This document shows positions 1-8,083 of a DNA stretch of 64,000 bases, one piece after another. Origin of the DNA: Aquirufa nivalisilvae. Its GTDB lineage: Bacteria; Bacteroidota; Bacteroidia; Cytophagales; Spirosomataceae. The stretch lies in contig NZ_SEWX01000002.1 in NCBI RefSeq assembly GCF_004307455.1, positions 62,001-126,000 of the forward strand, in the 5' to 3' direction. The notes below the pieces were generated by a model. It had not been told where the DNA came from. It made no database searches and saw only the letters and a program-made list of their open reading frames with translations. Position 1 is the first letter of the stretch. Each line of letters starts with the position of its first letter. A program made the translations under genes and the position numbers.

Positions 1-1190
1 TCAATGAAACCTTCTCGCAAGGAAATTTGCAGGTTTTTAAATTGAATCGATGTATTTAATTCATTGAAAATGACTTCCAAGCGTTCAAGCTGTCGGGAAG
101 ATTCAGAACAAATGATATTTTGATAACCTTGAGTTTGATTGTCTAGCAACGCTCCGGCTAAGCGTTCAAAATCTTTATGAAATGCTCCTGGGTTTTTTGA
201 TGCATAGGTGATAGTATCTGCATTTTTCAGGTGATTTCTTTTCCCAAATTCAACCTGCGTGAATTGATTTAGGGATTTTAAAAAATCTTTTTTATTCTCC
301 CAGCGTTCTGAAGGGTCTGACATGATTTGGATATCACCACCCCGACTTTTCAGTTCTTTGAAAGTATCATGTGTTTTTTGGAAGTAGTTTTGAACGATTT
401 CTAAGAGCATCTCTTGATCTTTAATCCAAATGATGCTGTTTTCTGGGAAGAAACTTAAAAAGCTTTCTCGACTTTCTTGAATAAGCTTAGTTTGTACATC
501 TGGGATAAGATGCATAGCTGAAACCGATTGGATGGAAAGTTGGGTTTCAGGATGGAAAGTCCGAATGCTATCAACCTCATTCCCAAAGAAATCCAAGCGA
601 TAAGGGAATTCTGTGGCGTAAGAAAATACATCTAAGATTCCTCCGCGAACCGAATATTGTCCAGCTTCATAGACAAAATCTGTTCGCTCAAAATCATATT
701 CGTTGAGTGTTTCTGCAACAAAATTGGGATCAATTTTATCTCCAACACGGATGGATAGCGTGTTTTTTACTAATGATTTTCGATTGATTACCTTTTCACT
801 TAATGCCTCAGGGTAAGTGACGATAAACAGGTCTTTGTTAGGTAGATTGCTGAGTACATTGAGCACCTCAGCACGCATCAATACATTGGCATTATCTATT
901 TCTTCCCATTCATACGGTTTTTTGTGGGACATGGGAAATAGTAAAACTTCCGCATCAGCCATTAAGGCTTGTAAGTCATTTAGCAAATAATGGGCTTCCT
1001 CTTTTTCTTGGCAAATCAGTAAATAAGGCCTTTTCTCTTGCTTAGTGGCGGCCATAAGGATGGCGTCTAGGGAGCCAGATAAGCCTTTTATGTGATATTT
1101 ACTTCCTTTTGGGGCATGATGAATCTGCGAGGAAAGAGTTTGAATTATTCCATCGTGTTGGTAGTGGGCAATAAAATCTTTTACAATCAT
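1..1190 (-). CDS. mfd: Transcription-repair coupling factor Mfd, N-terminal part (cut by window edge)
   Basis: Reading the minus strand from the ATG at 1190 gives an uninterrupted frame of about 396 codons running off the window start. The product begins MIVKDFIAHYQHDGI and contains the UvrB-homology signature FERTDFVYEAGQYSVRGG followed by ILDVFSY, typical of the Mfd N-terminal module that recruits UvrA. Mfd is a cytoplasmic ATP-dependent translocase that removes RNA polymerase stalled at DNA lesions and hands the site to UvrAB. The RNA-polymerase-interacting and RecG-like motor domains lie outside the window. The gene is divergent from the TPP-riboswitch receptor; a TACCTTTG element on the minus strand (1232-1239) is a plausible -7 box. 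Identification rests on the UvrB-like motif and is strong. Confidence 0.93.
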   Translation of the reverse strand, partial: MIVKDFIAHYQHDGIIQTLSSQIHHAPKGSKYHIKGLSGSLDAILMAATKQEKRPYLLICQEKEEAHYLLNDLQALMADAEVLLFPMSHKKPYEWEEIDNANVLMRAEVLNVLSNLPNKDLFIVTYPEALSEKVINRKSLVKNTLSIRVGDKIDPNFVAETLNEYDFERTDFVYEAGQYSVRGGILDVFSYATEFPYRLDFFGNEVDSIRTFHPETQLSIQSVSAMHLIPDVQTKLIQESRESFLSFFPENSIIWIKDQEMLLEIVQNYFQKTHDTFKELKSRGGDIQIMSDPSERWENKKDFLKSLNQFTQVEFGKRNHLKNADTITYASKNPGAFHKDFERLAGALLDNQTQGYQNIICSESSRQLERLEVIFNELNTSIQFKNLQISLREGFI

Positions 1191-1228
1191 AATCTACCGA
1201 ATCAGGGCAGCCAATTTTTTCTTAGGGC

Positions 1229-1257
1229 TTGCAAAGGTAGGAATTTTTGTATCTTTG
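1229..1257 (+). promoter_or_regulatory. Bacteroidota-type promoter for the TPP riboswitch transcript
   Basis: TTG at 1229-1231, an 18-nt spacer, and TATCTTTG at 1250-1257 match the Bacteroidota consensus TTG-N17-23-TAnnTTTG. Transcription would start near 1264, exactly where the riboswitch P1 stem begins (1265). This agreement supports both calls. Confidence 0.7.
1232..1239 (-). promoter_or_regulatory. Probable -7 element of mfd
   Basis: On the minus strand this reads TACCTTTG, a full match to TAnnTTTG, about 42 nt upstream of the mfd ATG. It lies inside the spacer of the opposite-strand promoter (1229-1257), so the two divergent promoters overlap. No good -33 element is visible at the right distance. 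Confidence 0.45.
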
Positions 1258-1264
1258 TGCATCC

Positions 1265-1345
1265 ACAAAAAGGGGTGCCCAATATTTTGGGCTGAGATTA
1301 TACCCATTGAACCTGATTCGGTTAGTACCGGCGAAGGGATTTTGT
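1265..1345 (+). ncRNA. TPP (thiamin pyrophosphate) riboswitch, THI element
   Basis: The conserved aptamer core is complete: GGGGTGCCC, a P3 hairpin GCCCAATATTTTGGGC, the CTGAGA loop, TACCC, TGAACCTGATTCGGTTAGTACC and GCGAAGGGA. The P1 stem closes with ACAAAA (1265-1270) pairing with TTTTGT (1340-1345). TPP riboswitches repress thiamin synthesis or uptake genes when TPP is plentiful. It lies about 100 nt upstream of a TonB-dependent receptor start, with a promoter directly in front. Confidence 0.95.
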
Positions 1346-1346
1346 C

Positions 1347-1368
1347 GAGTTTTTAGCGCTGAAAACTC
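1347..1368 (+). promoter_or_regulatory. Hairpin following the TPP aptamer, possible expression platform
   Basis: GAGTTTTTAGC (1347-1357) pairs with GCTGAAAACTC (1358-1368), with one G-U wobble, one base after the aptamer P1 strand. It is followed by an A-run, not a T-run, so it is not a standard intrinsic terminator in the sense direction. It may be part of a platform that controls translation or a non-canonical termination step. Confidence 0.4.
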
Positions 1369-1447
1369 AAAAAAATCATCGATGTAAGGGTTAATATGTT
1401 AAATCAGACAGGATTTGACTCCTTTACCTGTTGTTAAACTTTTCAAA

Positions 1448-3898
1448 ATGAAAAAGATAACGACACAGATTATTTTAGTAGTAATGATTGCCATGATGGC
1501 TGTGCCTGTATGGGCTCAGAAAACCTTCCGTTGGGAAGGGATGGTCGTAGACCAAGAAAATTCCCAAGCTCTTTGGGGAGCAAGTATCAAGTTAAAAGAT
1601 AGCCAGCGTGGTACTGTGACCGACAGTAAAGGGCACTTTGTGCTAACAAGTACTCAATCTTCTTTAAGTATTTCGATTCATTTTGTTGGTTATGAAACCC
1701 AAATCAGAGAATTAAATTCTTCTGAAAAATCGATCACTATAAAGCTGACAAAATCTTCATTTTTAAATGATGAAGTAGTTGTTAAGGCTACACGTGCCGA
1801 TGAGAATTCAGCCATGGCTTATACAAATGTTGGTGCAAAGGAATTAGGGAAGTCAAATTTGGGTCAAGATATGCCTGTATTGCTCAATTTCACCCCATCC
1901 ATTGTCACGACATCTGATGCGGGAGCTGGTGTAGGCTATACGGGTATTCGTATCCGTGGTTCTGATGCTACTCGAGTGAATGTGACGATCAATGGAATTC
2001 CAGTCAATGATTCCGAATCTCAAGGAACATATTGGGTTAATATGCCCGATTTTGCTAGTTCTGTGGCTTCTGTGCAGATCCAACGAGGAGTGGGAACATC
2101 CACGAATGGTGCTGGAGCTTTTGGAGGGTCGGTGAATATGCAGACCAATAGTTTTGAGAAAGATCAATATGCAGAATTGAATGCATCTGGAGGTTCATTT
2201 GGTACATTAAAAAGTACCTTGAAACTTGGAACAGGGTTATTGGGAGGAAAATGGACGATTGATGGACGATTATCTCGTGTGGTTTCCAATGGGTACTTGG
2301 ATAGAGCATCCTCCAATTTACAATCCGCGTATTTGTCTGCTGCCTATTTTGGTAAGAAATCCTTTTTTCGATTGAATTATTTTATTGGAAAGGAAAAGAC
2401 TTTTCAATCTTGGTATGGAACTCCAGAAAGTCGAGTAAATAATGATGTAGCTGGAATGAATGCTTATATCGAGCGAAATTGGTTGAGTGAAGCGGAAGCC
2501 AAGAATCTATTAGAGAGTGGAAGGACATATAATTACTATACCTATCCTAATCAAACAGATAATTATGCTCAAGATCATTACCAATTCTTATCCCATCATA
2601 GTTTAGGAGTTTATTGGAATTTGGATGTAAATGGACATTATACATATGGCCGAGGTTATTATGAAGAGTATAAAGCTGATGCGAGTTTGTCTAAGTATGG
2701 TCTAGATCCTATTCAAATGGGCTCAAATACATTGACTAGTACCAATTTAGTGCGAAGAAAATGGCTGGATAATGATTTTTATGGAAGCACTTTTGCATTG
2801 AATTATGATGCGAATCAAGGTTTTAAATTCACATTTGGAGGTGCTTGGAACCGTTATGTAGGTCGCCACTTCGGGGAAGTTATTTCTGGTGATAATTTGC
2901 CTAGTTCTTACTTGGGTCATCGTTGGTATCAAAGTAGATCACAGAAGACAGATTTGAATTTGTTTGTCAAAATGAATTATGCCTTGTCGACTAAGTGGCA
3001 AAGTTATTTGGACTTACAGTACCGTACTGTGGGATACAAAATGCAAGGTACCGCAGATAAAATGCAGGATATTAGCCAAATTTGGACCTATGACTTCTTT
3101 AATCCTAAATTTGGCTTGACGCATCAACTTTCTGAATCAAGTAAAATTTATGGTTCATTGGCTGTTGGTAGTAAGGAGCCTAGTCGTCAGGATTTTATTG
3201 ATAACCCAGGTACGACTCCGCGATCTGAGTTTTTGACCGATTATGAATTGGGATTTGAAAGAGCGGCATCTAACTATTCATTTCAGTTGAATGCATATCG
3301 AATGCAATATCGTGATCAATTGGTATTGACAGGTGCTGTCAATAGCGTGGGAGAAGCTATTCGTACCAATGTGCCTGATAGTTATCGAATGGGAATTGAG
3401 GCAAGTTTGAACTACCGCTTATCTCGTCATTTTACGTGGCAGGCTAATGTAACTTTAAGTCAAAACAAGGTCTTGAATTTTGTTGAAAGTATTCCTGATT
3501 ATGATACTTATGGCGTCAAAATCGTGAATCATGGAACTACTGATATCGCCTATTCACCATCGACCATTGCAGGCAGTCAACTGACCTATTCTTGGAAGGG
3601 TTTAGAGACAAGTTTGTTAACTAAATATGTGGGTCAACAGTATTTGGACAATACCTCGGATGAAAATAGGAAATTGAAAGCCTATTGGACACAAGATATT
3701 CGTTTGACCTATCCGATAAAGACGAGTTGGACAAAGAATTTACAAGCTAGTTTGTTGTTAAATAATGTAGCGAATACGTTGTACTCATCTAATGGATACA
3801 CTTATAGTTATGTGTATGAACAAAAAGTGATTACGGAGAATTTTCAGTACCCTCAGGCAGGATTTAACTTCTTAGTTGGTCTTTCTATTCGATTGTAA
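1448..3898 (+). CDS. TonB-dependent outer-membrane receptor under TPP control, probable thiamin transporter
   Basis: From the ATG at 1448 the protein has 816 residues: signal peptide MKKITTQIILVVMIAMMAVPVWAQ, a carboxypeptidase-regulatory-like domain (about residues 27-110), a plug domain (about 120-235, with IRIRGSDATRVNVTINGIPVN) and a beta-barrel to the C-terminus ending in LSIRL. An in-frame TTG at 1415 would lengthen it but would precede the signal peptide, so 1448 is preferred. The TPP riboswitch upstream points to import of thiamin or a precursor; thiamin-linked TonB receptors under TPP riboswitches are known in Bacteroides. No inner-membrane PnuT-like permease or thiamin kinase follows; a terminator closes the unit. 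The receptor class is certain; the substrate is inferred from the riboswitch. Confidence 0.88.
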   Translation: MKKITTQIILVVMIAMMAVPVWAQKTFRWEGMVVDQENSQALWGASIKLKDSQRGTVTDSKGHFVLTSTQSSLSISIHFVGYETQIRELNSSEKSITIKLTKSSFLNDEVVVKATRADENSAMAYTNVGAKELGKSNLGQDMPVLLNFTPSIVTTSDAGAGVGYTGIRIRGSDATRVNVTINGIPVNDSESQGTYWVNMPDFASSVASVQIQRGVGTSTNGAGAFGGSVNMQTNSFEKDQYAELNASGGSFGTLKSTLKLGTGLLGGKWTIDGRLSRVVSNGYLDRASSNLQSAYLSAAYFGKKSFFRLNYFIGKEKTFQSWYGTPESRVNNDVAGMNAYIERNWLSEAEAKNLLESGRTYNYYTYPNQTDNYAQDHYQFLSHHSLGVYWNLDVNGHYTYGRGYYEEYKADASLSKYGLDPIQMGSNTLTSTNLVRRKWLDNDFYGSTFALNYDANQGFKFTFGGAWNRYVGRHFGEVISGDNLPSSYLGHRWYQSRSQKTDLNLFVKMNYALSTKWQSYLDLQYRTVGYKMQGTADKMQDISQIWTYDFFNPKFGLTHQLSESSKIYGSLAVGSKEPSRQDFIDNPGTTPRSEFLTDYELGFERAASNYSFQLNAYRMQYRDQLVLTGAVNSVGEAIRTNVPDSYRMGIEASLNYRLSRHFTWQANVTLSQNKVLNFVESIPDYDTYGVKIVNHGTTDIAYSPSTIAGSQLTYSWKGLETSLLTKYVGQQYLDNTSDENRKLKAYWTQDIRLTYPIKTSWTKNLQASLLLNNVANTLYSSNGYTYSYVYEQKVITENFQYPQAGFNFLVGLSIRL

Positions 3899-3910
3899 GG
3901 TAATTAAACA

Positions 3911-3943
3911 AAAATCCCCTGCCGATTGGGTAGGGGATTTTTT
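3911..3943. terminator. Bidirectional intrinsic terminator
   Basis: AAAATCCCCT and AGGGGATTTT form a stem around GCCGATTGGGT, with a T-run on the plus strand and the complementary A-run on the other side. It sits between convergent genes, the receptor (plus) and the glycosyltransferase (minus), and can serve both. Confidence 0.8.
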
Positions 3944-3959
3944 ATTGAGTACAGGAATT

Positions 3960-4700
3960 TTACTTTCCCATTAAGTCCCAAGTCCAGCCCATCTTCGCTA
4001 GACGGTAGCGTAAGGAATACCATAAAACTCCAAATCCATAGATGGAACTCCGTTTAAAATTGATGGAAGATGCTTCCTCAAAATATTTGGTCGGGCAAGT
4101 CACTTCTCCAACTTCAAAGTTTTTCCAAAATAATTGGAGCACCATTTGATTGTCGAAAATGAAATCATCGTCGCATGCTTGGAAAGGAACTGCTTCTAAA
4201 GCTTCTCTAGAAAAAGCTCGATATCCAGTATGGTATTCTGATAATTTTTGACCGATAAGAATATTTTGGTACAAGGTCAAGATACGGTTGGCGATGTATT
4301 TATATATAGGCATGCCTCCTTTTAAGGCACCTTTCCCTAAAATTCTAGAAGCAAAAACCACTGGGTACAAACCATTGCCAATGATACTAATCATTGCTTT
4401 AAGCAGCAAGGGAGTATATTGGTAGTCTGGGTGAAGCATGATGACAATGTCACCCTTTAGTTCCAAAGCTTTTGTATAACAAGTTTTTTGATTGCCCCCG
4501 TAACCCTTGTTTTTGTCGTGGCGAATCACGTGTTGGATGCCAATTTGTTTAGCGACTTCCACGGTATTGTCAGGACTGTGGTCATCGACTAAAATGACTT
4601 CATCCACCCAATCATGAGGAATTTCGTTATACGTTTTTTCGAGAGTGAGTGCGGCTTTATAGGCAGGCATCACAACAATTACCTTTTTTCCTTCGTACAT
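3960..4700 (-). CDS. Family 2 glycosyltransferase, dolichol-phosphate-mannose-synthase-like
   Basis: A 246-residue GT-A fold enzyme. Visible motifs are VVMPAYKAALTL at the N-terminus, VDDHSPDNT (residues 38-46) for nucleotide binding, GYGGN (66-70), and HPDYQY (90-95), which carries the metal-binding aspartate. The family transfers a sugar from a nucleotide sugar to a polyprenyl phosphate or similar acceptor at the cytoplasmic membrane face. There are no C-terminal membrane spans, so it resembles the DPM1/DPG-synthase subgroup without a membrane anchor. It stands alone, convergent with the receptor and divergent from the TerC gene. A minus-strand TAATTTTG at 4741-4748 is a possible -7 box. 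Donor and acceptor are unknown. Confidence 0.85.
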   Translation of the reverse strand: MYEGKKVIVVMPAYKAALTLEKTYNEIPHDWVDEVILVDDHSPDNTVEVAKQIGIQHVIRHDKNKGYGGNQKTCYTKALELKGDIVIMLHPDYQYTPLLLKAMISIIGNGLYPVVFASRILGKGALKGGMPIYKYIANRILTLYQNILIGQKLSEYHTGYRAFSREALEAVPFQACDDDFIFDNQMVLQLFWKNFEVGEVTCPTKYFEEASSINFKRSSIYGFGVLWYSLRYRLAKMGWTWDLMGK

Positions 4701-4755
4701 AAAATGTGTGCCAAAGATTTGCGAACTTTGGACTTTGGTGCAAAATTAGATATTT

Positions 4756-5799
4756 ATGAGCGAAACTTTGTTTTTTATTCTGTTTTCAGTGGGAGTCTTG
4801 GCAGTGATGTTGGTAGATTTAGGTGTATTTAAGACTGGGCCACAGTCAGAAGTAACATTTCGAGAGGCAGGGTTTTGGAGCGGCGCTTGGGTAGTTTTGG
4901 CCTTATTATTTTATCTTTTTTTGAGGTTTAATGGTGGGATGGTACATGGTATTCATGATGTGCCAAGTTTACAAGTTGTTCAAGAATTGTATGCTAAGCA
5001 AATTAACTTAGGTACAGGTTCATATTTGGATCAACTGGCAGTATTTCAAGAAAATATGTCTTTGGAGTTTATCACTGGATATTTGGTGGAATACTCTTTG
5101 TCTGCAGATAATGTCTTTGTCTTTATTTTGATTTTTAATTCCTTCGGGGTTCAAAAGCGCTATTATAAAAAGATCTTGGTTTGGGGTGTATTGGGAGCTA
5201 TCGTATTGCGACTGATTTTTATCTTTTTAGGTGCGGCGCTTTTACAGAAGTTTGATTGGATCATTTATTTGTTTGGAGCGTTTTTGGTATACACGGGTAT
5301 TAGTATCATTGTTAAAAAAGACAGTGAAGAGGAAATGGTACCAGGGCATCATCCAGTAGTAAAGATTTTGTCTAAGTATTTTAATGTATATAAACGAAAT
5401 GTGATTGGCCGCTTTTTCATTCGTATGAAAACAGGCAAATTATATATAACACCCATTTTTGTGGTGGTGGTAGTTATTGCCTTTACCGATATTTTATTTG
5501 CAGTGGATTCTATTCCTGCTATTTTTTCTATTTCAAAAGACCCATACATTGTTTTCTTTTCCAATGTATTTGCCGTCATGGGATTGCGGTCTTTATTTTT
5601 CTTCTTGTCAAACTTAATGGGCCTATTCCGTTTTTTACCAATGGGTTTAGGCGTGCTATTGAGTTTTGTTGGAATCAAGATGTTAGCTCATCATTATTTG
5701 GAGCAGATAGGTTTTGGAACCTTGGCTTCTTTAGGAGTTATTATTGGAATATTGACGGTGAGTATCGTATTAAGTATGCTTTTCCCGGAGAAGAAATAA
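4756..5799 (+). CDS. TerC/Alx family integral membrane protein
   Basis: A 347-residue polytopic protein with roughly nine hydrophobic segments and the TerC-family motifs SADNVFVF (residues 116-123) and FTDILFAVDSIPAIFS in the second half. Family members include E. coli Alx, which exports Mn(II), and tellurium-resistance-associated TerC proteins. The long N-terminal extension before the ADN motif is typical of the Alx branch. Only 55 nt separate it from the divergent glycosyltransferase, and no yybP-ykoY (Mn) riboswitch fits there. A metal export role is more likely than tellurite resistance, as no other ter genes are nearby. Confidence 0.88.
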   Translation: MSETLFFILFSVGVLAVMLVDLGVFKTGPQSEVTFREAGFWSGAWVVLALLFYLFLRFNGGMVHGIHDVPSLQVVQELYAKQINLGTGSYLDQLAVFQENMSLEFITGYLVEYSLSADNVFVFILIFNSFGVQKRYYKKILVWGVLGAIVLRLIFIFLGAALLQKFDWIIYLFGAFLVYTGISIIVKKDSEEEMVPGHHPVVKILSKYFNVYKRNVIGRFFIRMKTGKLYITPIFVVVVVIAFTDILFAVDSIPAIFSISKDPYIVFFSNVFAVMGLRSLFFFLSNLMGLFRFLPMGLGVLLSFVGIKMLAHHYLEQIGFGTLASLGVIIGILTVSIVLSMLFPEKK

Positions 5800-5856
5800 T
5801 CAGTTTTTTATCAGTTTGTTGATGGGGTAATTGGAGGGAAATTGTGAAATTTGCCC

Positions 5857-5889
5857 AACGCTGTCAAGGTTTAAAACCTTGACAGCGTT
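5857..5889. repeat. Perfect 33-nt inverted repeat, dispersed element copy 1
   Basis: Arms AACGCTGTCAAGGTTT and AAACCTTGACAGCGTT flank a single A. The half-site AACCTTGACAGCGTT occurs again at 25175-25207 with the arms in the opposite order. Both copies lie between convergent genes, so they may serve as bidirectional terminators or be REP-like elements. Confidence 0.85.
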
Positions 5890-5905
5890 AAAGGATTTTG
5901 GCACT

Positions 5906-6793
5906 TTACTGATGCCACTCTAAGGTCAATTTTCGATATTGCAGTGGAGGCATTTTCATCCATTGTTTAAACTGCTTATTGAAGTGAGAAAGGTTTCCAA
6001 AACCACTTTCAAAACAGATTTCTATCATGGGTTTCGACGTGCTTTTGAGTAGTTGACAAGCATGTTTAATTCGGAATTCAGTAACTAATTCTACAAAGGT
6101 TTTATTGGTAACTTTCTTGAAATATCGACAAAATGCGGTTTCGGTCATGTTAGCTAAATGAGCCACTTCATCCAAATGCACCTCATGGGTATAGTTGGCT
6201 ATAACATAAGCATATACTCGATTAATTCTTTCTAAATCAACAGTTGATAAAGTATAACTACTTTCAATGGATTCAATAGGTTGAAGATCCGCAGTTTGAG
6301 TGCTTAAGGTATGAAGTATTTGCAGGAAGTTTAACAATCTAGGAAAAGGGGCTAAGCCTTTTAATAGGAGCATTTCTCTAGCAATTTTATCTTGAGTACT
6401 TCCTTGAATTGAAAAACCCATCTTTGCTTTCTCCAATAAAGATTTTATAGCGCTACTTTCTTTTTTATTCATAAAAGCCTCTCCCAAAAAATCAGTTGAA
6501 AAATGAATTACAAGGGCTTGAGCTGCATCTTCTTCTAAATCTTCTGTTAGCCAATCTTTTCGGTGATTTTGCCAGCAATGGGGCAAGTTTGATCCTAATA
6601 GAACCAAATCTCCTGGACTAAAGTCGCTGATTTGGTTGCCAATAAACCGTTTGCCTTCACCTGAAATAATCAGAGTTAGTTCTAGTTCGGGGTGGAAATG
6701 ATAAGGAGCATCAAAACGAGCTTGCTTTACTTCCTTAATTTCAAAGGATAAAGCTTCGGTTCCTTTAACTAAATGCTCCAAACTTGCTTTCAT
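5906..6793 (-). CDS. AraC-family transcriptional regulator with cupin sensor domain
   Basis: A 295-residue protein. The N-terminal part (residues 1-110) is a cupin-like sensor with the typical stretch FDAPYHFHPELELTLI and GDLVLLGSNLPHCW. The C-terminal 100 residues contain two helix-turn-helix motifs (HLDEVAHLANMTETAFCRYF and PMIEICFESGFGNLSHFNKQFK), the AraC DNA-binding unit. It is divergent from the PhyH-family dioxygenase at 6921, with a shared 127-nt intergenic region, so that gene is the obvious candidate target. A minus-strand TATTTTTG at 6822-6829 is a possible -7 box. The ligand cannot be told from the sequence. Confidence 0.9.
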   Translation of the reverse strand: MKASLEHLVKGTEALSFEIKEVKQARFDAPYHFHPELELTLIISGEGKRFIGNQISDFSPGDLVLLGSNLPHCWQNHRKDWLTEDLEEDAAQALVIHFSTDFLGEAFMNKKESSAIKSLLEKAKMGFSIQGSTQDKIAREMLLLKGLAPFPRLLNFLQILHTLSTQTADLQPIESIESSYTLSTVDLERINRVYAYVIANYTHEVHLDEVAHLANMTETAFCRYFKKVTNKTFVELVTEFRIKHACQLLKSTSKPMIEICFESGFGNLSHFNKQFKQWMKMPPLQYRKLTLEWHQ

Positions 6794-6920
6794 CTTATTT
6801 TTAAATTATCAGATTGGTTGGCAAAAATATTAATCAATGGTAAAATTGCATTAATTTTTACAAATTTCACGGTAGAGTGTCGGATTCTTTTTTAGGAACT
6901 TTGAATTAAAATTTAGCTAG

Positions 6921-7712
6921 ATGCTTAATCAGGCTTACATACTTAAGAACACAGACAAAACCTATTTTAATATGAATGGACACGTCTTTTTACCAGACGT
7001 GTTAAGTGCCGATGATCTGCAACCCTATCGGGAAGCAATCAATCGCTGGGCTAAGGATTTTCGCGTGAAGCAAAAGTCCTTAGCTGAACGCGATACTTAT
7101 GGTAAGGCCTTTTTGCAGATGATGAATTTGTGGGAAGAAGATACTAAAATCAAAGAATTTACTTTAGCTAAACGTTTTGCTCAGATTGCAGCCGATTTGT
7201 TGGGTGTTGAACGGGTTAGATTGTACCATGACCAAGCTTTATTCAAAGAGCCTAAAGGTGGACTAACTCCTTGGCATCAAGATCAATATTATTGGCCTTT
7301 AAATACCAAAAATACCGTTACGATGTGGATGCCTTTAGTGGACATCGACGAAGAGATGGGAATGCTTACTTTTGCCTCTGGGACTCAAGATGTTAACTTG
7401 CCTTTGGTGAATATTTCTGATGAATCAGAGCAAATGATTAGTCAATTTGTCAAAGAAAAGAATTTCCCGATTGTCGCTGAAAAAGCAATGAAAGCTGGAG
7501 ATGCAACTTTTCATAAAGGTTGGACTTTGCATTCCGCACCAGGCAATCATTCGAATAAAATGCGGGAAATAATGACCATCATTTTTATGGATGCGGACGC
7601 TAAAATCATTGAGCCTCAAAATGTTAATCAAGAAGCTGATCGTCAGCGTTGGTTACAAGGCTTAGCACCAGGGCAATATGCAGCATCAGCCTTGAATCCT
7701 ATCTTGGGTTAA
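6921..7712 (+). CDS. Phytanoyl-CoA dioxygenase (PhyH) family Fe(II)/2-oxoglutarate oxygenase
   Basis: 263 residues. The 2-His-1-carboxylate iron triad is visible: H119 and D121 in TPWHQDQYYW, and H204 in WTLHSAPGNHS. R215 is in a suitable place for 2-oxoglutarate binding. The family hydroxylates small molecules or lipids with release of CO2 and succinate. In bacteria, PhyH proteins next to AraC regulators often act on small metabolites, but the substrate here is unknown. There is no signal peptide, so it is cytoplasmic. It is divergent from the AraC gene, which probably controls it. A second, distant family member lies at 49622-50449. Confidence 0.87.
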   Translation: MLNQAYILKNTDKTYFNMNGHVFLPDVLSADDLQPYREAINRWAKDFRVKQKSLAERDTYGKAFLQMMNLWEEDTKIKEFTLAKRFAQIAADLLGVERVRLYHDQALFKEPKGGLTPWHQDQYYWPLNTKNTVTMWMPLVDIDEEMGMLTFASGTQDVNLPLVNISDESEQMISQFVKEKNFPIVAEKAMKAGDATFHKGWTLHSAPGNHSNKMREIMTIIFMDADAKIIEPQNVNQEADRQRWLQGLAPGQYAASALNPILG

Positions 7713-7739
7713 GGCTAAGGGCAAAATGAAAAATGCGTG

Positions 7740-7931
7740 TTATAGCTTTGGACAATCGCAGCCTTTTTTCTTCTTTTTGAAAAGTCCCCAAAGAAAACCT
7801 TTCTTTTTGCGATATTTAGCAGCTTTCTTTTGACTGGAACTAGAATAACTCAATTCTATTTTTGAATCTGCAACTGCGCTATGAGCTGGTAGGCTGAAAG
7901 AAAATAAGCAAAATAGAATGAGGTATTTCAT
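7740..7931 (-). CDS. Small exported Lys-rich protein ending in CDCPKL
   Basis: 63 residues. MKYLILFCLFSFSLPAHSAVA is a clear signal peptide, which makes the small frame credible. The mature part is about 42 residues and very basic (KKAAKYRKKKGF, then FKKKKKGCDC), ending in a Cys-x-Cys-Pro motif. I do not recognise a named family. The two closely spaced cysteines could bind metal or form a disulfide; the basic tract could interact with the envelope or nucleic acid. It is convergent with the PhyH gene. It lies just in front of the C69 gene on the other strand, and its ATG is the reverse complement of the CAT at 7929-7931. Confidence 0.6.
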   Translation of the reverse strand: MKYLILFCLFSFSLPAHSAVADSKIELSYSSSSQKKAAKYRKKKGFLWGLFKKKKKGCDCPKL

Positions 7932-8083
7932 TGCTTCGACAATTAATAGATTACAAACATAAGGTTTTTGACCGAAATCTCCTGCAGGTATACTTTGATT
8001 GGTTTTTAGTCAAGGTATTTTTTGAGAAGCGTGAAATAAATTCCATACTTGTAACATATTTTAGCTTTCTAAACCTTCCATAC

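Noticed and set aside
4756-5799. Tellurite resistance determinant
   Set aside because: TerC-like proteins without terABDEZ neighbours are more often metal exporters of the Alx type; no ter operon is present.
7931-8083. 51-codon N-terminal extension of the C69 hydrolase
   Set aside because: The family needs Cys at position 2 as the N-terminal nucleophile; the MCDT start at 8084 fits exactly.
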